From the NCBI GenBank assembly GCA_002712325.1, contig PATH01000007.1:64304-120259 (forward strand): DNA of 55,956 bases. Direction: 5' to 3'. The notes beneath the pieces were generated by a model. The model did no database searches. It was not told the DNA's origin and saw only the letters and a program-made list of their open reading frames with translations. The DNA comes from Acidimicrobiaceae bacterium. Its GTDB lineage: Bacteria; Actinomycetota; Acidimicrobiia; Acidimicrobiales; UBA8592. Positions 50,771 to 55,956 of this stretch are shown piece after piece (position 1 is the stretch's first letter; each line of letters opens with the position of its first letter). The position numbers and the translations under genes are program-made.

Positions 50771-51328
50771 ATGAATGACAGAGCTGTATTGATCCCTATT
50801 AAAGATTTTGAGTCGGCAAAAGTACGTTTGTCTAAAGTACTCGATTCGGATGCACGGGCTGATTTGGCTAAGGAGCTAGCTACTTCGGTTGTCACGGCTT
50901 GCAATGAAAATCCGGTTTTCATAGCGTGTGAGGATGATGCTGTTGAATCTTGGGCTCGTGATTTGGGTGCAGAAATTCTTCGCAATCCCTCTGATGGCCT
51001 TAACGAAGCAGTGGATTTTGGTTTTCGTGACTTACAAAAAAGAGGCTTTGAGAGTGTGTTGATAACCCATGGAGACTTGATTTATCCTGAGGGGCTTCCC
51101 TCCTTGTTCGGGATGGAAGAAATAGTTATCGTTCCAGACACGGAACTTGATGGCACGAATGTCCTTGTATTGCCGACACGTATTCCTTTCGAATTTAGTT
51201 ATGGACCTAACTCATATACGCGTCACTTAAAGTCTGCATCTAAGTCGGAAGCGCAGGTTCTTGTCGTAACGGATTCGAAATTTGCGTTTGATATTGATGA
51301 CCCTGATGATCTCCACCATGTTCTTTAG
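50771..51328 (+). CDS. cofC: F420 biosynthesis guanylyltransferase CofC/FbiD
   Basis: CofC/FbiD activates 2-phospho-L-lactate or phosphoenolpyruvate with GTP, the first committed step of coenzyme F420 assembly. The nucleotidyltransferase opens VLIPIKDFESAKVRLSKVL, with NPSDGLNEAVDFGF and ITHGDLIYPEGLPSLF, and the C-terminal DIDDPDDLHHVL. It is 185 residues long, somewhat short of the usual 210. The in-frame extension upstream to 50651 overlaps gpsA and lacks homology, so I start at ATG 50771. It is followed by a deacetylase gene 29 bases away. It links to the LLM oxidoreductase of this window. Confidence 0.88.
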   Translation: MNDRAVLIPIKDFESAKVRLSKVLDSDARADLAKELATSVVTACNENPVFIACEDDAVESWARDLGAEILRNPSDGLNEAVDFGFRDLQKRGFESVLITHGDLIYPEGLPSLFGMEEIVIVPDTELDGTNVLVLPTRIPFEFSYGPNSYTRHLKSASKSEAQVLVVTDSKFAFDIDDPDDLHHVL

Positions 51329-51345
51329 ACCCTCTTTTGTAGGTC

Positions 51346-51351
51346 TAGAAT
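51346..51351 (+). promoter_or_regulatory. Putative -10 box TAGAAT for the LmbE-type gene
   Basis: TAGAAT, near consensus, ends six bases before the GTG at 51358. No ribosome binding site is present. Confidence 0.45.
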
Positions 51352-51357
51352 AAATAT

Positions 51358-52086
51358 GTGGTTACCAAAAATCTAGAAGTCCCTAAAAGAGCTTTAGCTA
51401 TTGGGGCTCACCCTGATGACATTGAATTTGGAGCTGGCGCTACTCTTGCCAAGTGGTCTGATCATGGTTGCGAGGTGAGTATGCTGATCTGCACAGATGG
51501 GTCAAAGGGTACTTGGAATCCCGATCTTAAGAAAAGTGATCTGATCGCTATCAGGAAGGCAGAGCAACTATTAGCAGCTGAGGAGCTAAATGTGGCCGGT
51601 AAAGTCGCTTTCCTGGGCGAGGTTGATGGTGAGCTTGAAATGAGTGGAAATTTGCGTAAACGCATAACTCTCTTTATTCGAAATTTACGACCAAACGTGA
51701 TACTCACTCATGACCCATGGAAGAGATACCGACTACATCCAGATCATAGGCATGTTGGATATTTGGTCCTTGATGCCATTGTCGCAGCTCGTGATCCACA
51801 TTTTTTTCCTGAGCAAAATGTAGCTCCACATAGACCGGATGAACTTCTCCTATTTGAAGCAGAGTTAGAAGACCATTTTGAGCAGTGTAAAGGTTATGAA
51901 AATAATAAGTTGAATGCTCTTCTTTGCCATCAAAGCCAATTGGAGTCAACTATGGGGATAAGCGCCGCGAGTATTGATGTCGATACTGTTGCTTTTAAGA
52001 ACCGGGAATTATCTAAATTAGATCGCAGGAGTGTGGGAGAAGAATTTTCGTTGACTGAAGGGTACAAAAGAATTTCTGAACTCTGA
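51358..52086 (+). CDS. LmbE/PIG-L-family zinc deacetylase
   Basis: This is a 242-residue zinc-dependent N-deacetylase-like protein. IGAHPDDIEFGAGATLAKWS holds the zinc ligands His and Asp, followed by ICTDGSKGTWNPD, RKAEQLLAAEELNV and LTHDPWKRYRLHPDHRHVG. The family includes GlcNAc-PI and mycothiol-intermediate deacetylases (MshB). The overall layout is of a general PIG-L protein rather than MshB, so the substrate is left open. The start is GTG, supported by the TAGAAT box six bases upstream. It follows cofC on the same strand. Confidence 0.86.
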   Translation: MVTKNLEVPKRALAIGAHPDDIEFGAGATLAKWSDHGCEVSMLICTDGSKGTWNPDLKKSDLIAIRKAEQLLAAEELNVAGKVAFLGEVDGELEMSGNLRKRITLFIRNLRPNVILTHDPWKRYRLHPDHRHVGYLVLDAIVAARDPHFFPEQNVAPHRPDELLLFEAELEDHFEQCKGYENNKLNALLCHQSQLESTMGISAASIDVDTVAFKNRELSKLDRRSVGEEFSLTEGYKRISEL

Positions 52087-52089
52087 TAA

Positions 52090-53289
52090 TCAGCGTTCTA
52101 TGACGAAAATACCTGACCGCACTTTAGGTTCAAAGTATGTTGATTTTGGTGGAAGTGTTTTTTTCCTATTAATGATTGCTTGAAGCTGATCCATGCTGAC
52201 AGGGTGTAGAGCAAATGCGACTCCGCCCTCGCTTTGGGTTATGGACTCTAGATAGTTCAGTGGAATCGTCCCAGGTAGATAGTGAAGTCTTCCGTCTGAC
52301 CCTTCCTCATTAACTTCAAGTAAGGGTTCCAAAATTCGTTTCTGCAGGATTACAGTATCTAATTCCGATGGATGTATGCGCTGTGGAGAAAGCTTGTACC
52401 AAGTACCGTCAAGGTACATACTAAGTTGCCCTGGATACTCGGGTTCAATACCTTCCGAAACATTGACTGGTTCAATATGAAAGTCCATTTCTGCAATGCG
52501 CGTTGTTAGGCTATTTGACGTCAAATTATTTAGATCTGATACATGCCTGTGAAAAGATCTAATTCTTAGTTCATCAACTGAAAACAATGCGCCTAGTATT
52601 TTTCCATAACGCTCACTTTTCCCTGAACGAGTCCAAACTGTGTGGCTGGCATTCATTCTGTGATGACCATCCACTATGAAAGTGGTCTTATCTTGAAATA
52701 AAACTAGTAATTTATCTGCAATTTTCTCTGGTACTCGCCATATGGTTTGCTCTAAATTGTCTTCTCTGCAGAAGTCAAGAACAGGTTTGGTCTCCATCGC
52801 TTCTTCAATAAGAGCATTAACCTCTTCATCGCTATCGTAAGCAAGGGCTACTGGAGAGGAATGTATTCCAATCTGCTCCAAATGGTTTGCAAGGTCATTT
52901 GCGCGAAATTCCCGTGTTCTTTCATGAGGAACGATCCGGTCGTCTTCGAACGCTTTAATCGAGATATCGCCAACAATAGCTGTTTGTTGGTGTTCTTCGT
53001 AGGACAATTTATAGAGGTAAAGTGCTGAATCAAGTGTGTCAGAATATGCTCCGGCATCTAATAATCTTTTGAGAGCCTCACTGTTTGCGGCTGTCCTCTT
53101 CTCTAGAGGAAGAGAGGACTTCGCGCTAGTCACATGAAGGAAAACGTATGGATCTTCATCCATTAATTTCTGCCTCTCAGCTCCGCGTAGCATGTCATAT
53201 GCAGGTGAAACAACGCGCTCTGCCCACTCAGGTTTAACCAATTTGGCTGAGACCCTATTCAGAAGCTTAGCTTTAGACACTTTTGGCAT
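52090..53289 (-). CDS. DUF1015 family protein with DGHHR motif, coupled to serA
   Basis: This is a 399-residue protein of the widely distributed, poorly understood DUF1015 family. Conserved segments are VVSPAYDMLRGAERQKL near the N-terminus, IVPHERTREFRA (119-130) and FIVDGHHRMNASH (204-216). The DGHHR sequence resembles the nucleotide-binding motif of the ParB/sulfiredoxin superfamily, which includes the serine kinase SerK. Together with the 17-base overlap with serA, this makes serine metabolism the best guess, for example phosphorylation of free serine. That function is inference. It ends on the minus strand four bases from the end of the LmbE-type gene. Confidence 0.82.
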   Translation of the reverse strand: MPKVSKAKLLNRVSAKLVKPEWAERVVSPAYDMLRGAERQKLMDEDPYVFLHVTSAKSSLPLEKRTAANSEALKRLLDAGAYSDTLDSALYLYKLSYEEHQQTAIVGDISIKAFEDDRIVPHERTREFRANDLANHLEQIGIHSSPVALAYDSDEEVNALIEEAMETKPVLDFCREDNLEQTIWRVPEKIADKLLVLFQDKTTFIVDGHHRMNASHTVWTRSGKSERYGKILGALFSVDELRIRSFHRHVSDLNNLTSNSLTTRIAEMDFHIEPVNVSEGIEPEYPGQLSMYLDGTWYKLSPQRIHPSELDTVILQKRILEPLLEVNEEGSDGRLHYLPGTIPLNYLESITQSEGGVAFALHPVSMDQLQAIINRKKTLPPKSTYFEPKVRSGIFVIER

Positions 53290-54496
53290 TCCTTTGGTCT
53301 AGAAGCGAAACCCCAAGGACATTATCTAGTCTGAGTAGATTCTCATAAAGGTCAGATGGCATATCCCCGACGACTTCAATAGTTGAGACAGCCGCATTTT
53401 TGCCTGCAAAGACCTTGTTGTCCATGTATTGGACGTTTAGCTCCGCAGCGCGCAGTGCTGACAAAACAGAAGCTAAGACTCCTACGCGGTCAAGATGACG
53501 AACTCTTACTTGTGACGTGCCGTCACCTGCTGGTGATTGGTTGACACAATTCAAGGGAGATCCTTGTTCAAAGCTAGTTATCGCATCTACTATCCCTTGT
53601 GCTATAGCTTTACTGGCTTGAGTTGTAGAAGCACCTATATGGTGGCTACCAACAACCGAAGGGTTACTAGCAATCTGTGATCGGAAACTTCCCTCCCCCT
53701 TTGAAGGCTCATCTCTGAAGACGTCAAGGCCAGCTTTAAGGCCACGCTGGTTAATCGCTTCAAGGAGCGCTTCTTCATCAACTATCTCTCCACGGCTTGT
53801 GTTAATAAGGATTGCGTCATCCATAAAATGTTGCAATAAGTCACGATTAATCAACGCATTAGTCTCATGATTGTATGGGACGTGCACAGAGACTATGTTG
53901 CTCTGAGATACTAGTTCTTCTTTCGTGTCAACAAGTTTGACACCTATTTGACGGATCTTTTGTTCGATCTGAGGTGTTCTTCCAGGTTTTCTTTGCCCTA
54001 TCACCTTTATTCCGAATGCCTTTGCTCTTTCCGCTACACACAATCCGATATCGCCTAACCCTATGACTCCCATTGTTTTACCTTGTAGGCCTTCAGCTTT
54101 TGAATACAGTTTTTTATTCCATACCCCATCTCTAAGATCAATTACTCCATCAGCTATCCGACGATCAATGGCAAGCAGTAGGCCGAAAGTCAATTCTGCA
54201 ACTGCCACTGCGTTTCTCCCCGGAATGTTGCAGACATATATTCCCTGACTTGAAGCAGCTTCAACATCAATTGTATCTGTTCCTGCACCTGCTCTAATGA
54301 TTAACTCGAGTGCATTTGCTGCCTCTATGCTTTCCGCAATTACTCTTGTGCTTCGCACAACAAGGACTTCAATATCCTCAAGATGCTCATGTAGATCAAC
54401 TTCTGTACAAGCCGGATTAGAGGTGACCTCATGCCCTAGACTTTCCAGGCCTGTGATAGCAGATTGGTGTACTTTATCAGCAATTAGAATTTTCAT
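53273..54496 (-). CDS. serA: D-3-phosphoglycerate dehydrogenase
   Basis: SerA oxidises 3-phosphoglycerate, the first step of serine synthesis. The protein opens MKILIADKVHQSAITGLESL. The NAD motif GVIGLGDIG is at 143-151, preceded by a substrate-binding RAGAGTDTID and IPGRNAVAVAELTFG. The catalytic His is in GSHHIGAST. A C-terminal ACT-type serine-binding domain spans about 335-406 and implies feedback control. I start at the ATG at 54496 because AAGGAG lies five bases before it; a longer frame upstream lacks homology. At 407 residues it is the short form, without the extra ASB domain of mycobacterial SerA. Confidence 0.94.
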   Translation of the reverse strand: MKILIADKVHQSAITGLESLGHEVTSNPACTEVDLHEHLEDIEVLVVRSTRVIAESIEAANALELIIRAGAGTDTIDVEAASSQGIYVCNIPGRNAVAVAELTFGLLLAIDRRIADGVIDLRDGVWNKKLYSKAEGLQGKTMGVIGLGDIGLCVAERAKAFGIKVIGQRKPGRTPQIEQKIRQIGVKLVDTKEELVSQSNIVSVHVPYNHETNALINRDLLQHFMDDAILINTSRGEIVDEEALLEAINQRGLKAGLDVFRDEPSKGEGSFRSQIASNPSVVGSHHIGASTTQASKAIAQGIVDAITSFEQGSPLNCVNQSPAGDGTSQVRVRHLDRVGVLASVLSALRAAELNVQYMDNKVFAGKNAAVSTIEVVGDMPSDLYENLLRLDNVLGVSLLDQRNAKSV

Positions 54497-54654
54497 TTGT
54501 CTCCTTACCAAGCAAAGCGCCGGCATTTGCGGGCGTTTCGGTCAATAACTAATCATATTGTAGTTGCTTTCTAGCGGTGATCGCTACAACAGTCGCCATG
54601 ATTCACACTCAAGCTATTTCATGAGTTAATGTACACACATACTCAAGGAGAAAA

Positions 54655-55161
54655 ATGAGCGAAGAACGCGAAAACCTGACATGGGAGAATTACGGAACAG
54701 CATCACGAGAGTTAGCGAAAATAGTTGCGGATGACAATTACCAACCTGATATTATTCTGGCGATCGCACGAGGTGGCCTTTTTGTTGCTGGCTCTCTTGG
54801 CTACGCTTTATCCGTCAAGAATCTATACGTGATGAATGTTGAGTATTACACAGGCGTTGAGGAAAGATTAGATGTCCCCGTAGCCTTGCCTCCTTATCTT
54901 GATTCGATTGACCTCCGAAACGCCCGAGTATTGATTGCCGATGACGTCGCTGATACCGGGGCCACACTTGCGTACGTTCATGAATTCTGCAAAAGCGAAG
55001 TTGCTGATGTTCGCAGTGCGGTTTTATATGAGAAAAGCCCTTCAATTATTAAATGTGAATATGTCTGGAAGAGGACTGACAATTGGATAAATTTTCCTTG
55101 GTCAACTGAAGAGCCTTTATTACCTCCGGCTGATGGACGAGCAATTGTTCTTGATGCGTGA
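54655..55161 (+). CDS. Phosphoribosyltransferase (purine-salvage type)
   Basis: This is a 168-residue type I phosphoribosyltransferase. The PRPP-binding motif VLIADDVADTGATLAYV (95-111) is clear, as is IILAIARGGLFVAGSLGYAL near the N-terminus. The overall form resembles xanthine/hypoxanthine-guanine salvage enzymes. AAGGAG lies six bases before the ATG. The next gene is a xanthine-dehydrogenase-type FAD subunit, which fits a purine use locus. The gap upstream of it (158 bases) contains a TAGCG-5-CGCTA repeat (54572-54586) of unknown meaning. Confidence 0.85.
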   Translation: MSEERENLTWENYGTASRELAKIVADDNYQPDIILAIARGGLFVAGSLGYALSVKNLYVMNVEYYTGVEERLDVPVALPPYLDSIDLRNARVLIADDVADTGATLAYVHEFCKSEVADVRSAVLYEKSPSIIKCEYVWKRTDNWINFPWSTEEPLLPPADGRAIVLDA

Positions 55162-55215
55162 CGCCTAATTAGACCGACAGCACCTTAAATTGTTCCGTAG
55201 CAATCTTCTACTCGG

Positions 55216-55221
55216 TAGCAT
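55216..55221 (+). promoter_or_regulatory. Putative -10 box TAGCAT for the FAD-subunit gene
   Basis: TAGCAT ends eight bases before the ATG at 55230, with no ribosome binding site. Confidence 0.35.
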
Positions 55222-55229
55222 GTTGTTAT

Positions 55230-55956
55230 ATGGACTTTTTAATTGCCTCTTCAACGGAGAACCTCTGTGAGTTATTAGCCGAGGATCCAACGCGCCAACT
55301 TCTGGCAGGCGGTACTGATTTCATGGTAGAAGTCAACTTTAGACACCGCGATGTTTCAGGGATCATTGCCATTGACCGCATTGAAGAGCTCAAACAATGG
55401 AGACATGATGGCGATTCTGTGGTTATCGGTTCCTGTGTCACATATCGCGAAATTGAACGTGGACCTCTGGCAACCCTCATTCCGGCACTTGCTCAGTCAG
55501 CTAGAACTATAGGGTCGCCCCAAATACGCAATGCTGGAACTATTGGCGGCAATCTTGCAACTGCGTCTCCTGCCGGCGACATGATCCCAGTATTATTAGC
55601 TCTAGGGGCTCAAGTTAATGTTCGGAGTAGGTCTGGTATCAGGGAATTGCGGGTAGATGAACTGATTACAGGTGTGAAGACCAATTCGCTTCTTGAGGAC
55701 GAATTTATTGAATCAGTGCGCGTTCCAGTCCTTCGCGGTCCGCAAGAGTTTCTTAAAGTTGGCCCAAGAAACGCAATGGTTATTTCTGTTACCTCTCTTG
55801 CCATGATTACAGATGTTGAAACAGAATATATTGGTATTGCATTAGGATCTGTCTCCGCAGCACCATGTCGAGCTAAAGACGCAGAGCATTTTATTAGCCA
55901 GAACATTGATTGGGTCAACATGACGGTTCAATCCAACACTATTGAGAATTTTGAAC
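55230..55956 (+). CDS. Molybdenum hydroxylase FAD-binding subunit (xanthine dehydrogenase/CoxM type), cut by the window edge
   Basis: This is the medium, FAD-binding subunit of a three-subunit molybdenum hydroxylase. It opens MDFLIASSTENLCELLAE, with QLLAGGTDFMVEV and the FAD motif IRNAGTIGGNLATASPAGDM (about 92-111). The C-terminal CO-dehydrogenase-flavoprotein domain starts with LKVGPRNAMVISVTSLAM. About 242 residues are visible; the usual length is 280-300, so the gene continues beyond the window. Its place after a phosphoribosyltransferase favours a purine dehydrogenase, but the molybdopterin subunit needed to decide lies outside. Confidence 0.9.
   Translation, partial: MDFLIASSTENLCELLAEDPTRQLLAGGTDFMVEVNFRHRDVSGIIAIDRIEELKQWRHDGDSVVIGSCVTYREIERGPLATLIPALAQSARTIGSPQIRNAGTIGGNLATASPAGDMIPVLLALGAQVNVRSRSGIRELRVDELITGVKTNSLLEDEFIESVRVPVLRGPQEFLKVGPRNAMVISVTSLAMITDVETEYIGIALGSVSAAPCRAKDAEHFISQNIDWVNMTVQSNTIENFE

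Noticed and set aside
54572-54586. TAGCG-5-CGCTA inverted repeat upstream of the phosphoribosyltransferase gene
   Set aside because: Five-base arms are common by chance and no promoter element is clear around it.
1-55956. tRNA, rRNA, riboswitch, mobile element or defence island
   Set aside because: No intergenic gap is long enough for rRNA, none shows a tRNA cloverleaf or known riboswitch core by eye, and no transposase, integrase or nuclease cluster is encoded.

Overview
The window looks like a piece of an actinobacterial chromosome with modest G+C (low-to-mid 40s percent by eye). The case for Actinobacteria rests on several lineage markers: the mismatch endonuclease NucS, the mycothiol amidase Mca, a SepIVA-type DivIVA-like protein, an MhuD-type heme oxygenase, an HRDC-tailed UvrD2-like helicase, the MurT/GatD pair, and coenzyme F420 genes (CofC and an LLM-type oxidoreductase). 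The low G+C, very tight gene packing and many CoA-linked enzymes suggest a streamlined, perhaps marine, Acidimicrobiia-like organism. That placement is inference and was not tested. I see no rRNA, tRNA, CRISPR array, insertion sequence, prophage or defence island, and no gap over 300 bases without a gene.

Bases 1-17852 are all but one on the minus strand. They form the conserved actinobacterial housekeeping run. In order of transcription it is: FakA-like kinase, recG, a GNAT acetyltransferase, rsmD, coaD, sepIVA-like, DUF177, rpmF, plsX, acpP, rnc, a mutM-position gene, smc, an HtrA protease, ftsY, ffh and the start of rpsP. It joins lipid precursor supply, ribosome and SRP biogenesis, chromosome condensation and division. 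The one interruption is a small zinc-ribbon gene on the plus strand.

Bases 18004-22296 (plus) hold a cold-shock-like protein, ATP-dependent PEP carboxykinase, a D-threonine-aldolase-like PLP enzyme and an FAD sugar-lactone oxidase. Bases 22290-25790 (minus) hold galE, a four-helix membrane protein overlapping an MhuD-like heme oxygenase, an alpha-methylacyl-CoA racemase and a PH-domain membrane protein. Bases 25873-29723 (plus) carry UvrD2 and a large APC permease fused to regulatory domains. Exonuclease III and a HAD hydrolase follow on the minus strand.

Bases 31245-41592 (plus) hold ettA, murT-gatD (peptidoglycan amidation), a degenerate rhomboid, cysQ, nucS, a VanW cell-wall protein, and a geranylgeranyl-reductase-like flavoprotein overlapping a PAP2 phosphatase. 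Bases 41595-50707 are mostly minus: an LLM oxidoreductase, hydroxyacyl-CoA dehydrogenase, SCP2-Mca, thioesterase, dodecin, an Nfu N-domain protein, rnhB, a large unrecognised protein and gpsA. An SDR and a 56-residue protein lie on the plus strand among them. The end of the window has cofC and a LmbE-type deacetylase (plus), serA overlapping DUF1015 (minus), then a phosphoribosyltransferase and the start of a molybdenum hydroxylase FAD subunit (plus).

The observations most worth a second look are these. The gene in the mutM slot has lost essentially every catalytic and zinc-binding residue. A TANNNT hexamer sits 5-9 bases before about sixteen start codons with no ribosome binding site, which suggests widespread leaderless transcription. 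A DUF1015 protein with a DGHHR motif overlaps serA. A transporter is fused to EIIA-like and RCK_C domains. An MhuD-type heme oxygenase overlaps a membrane protein. I did not find a clearly new multi-gene system.
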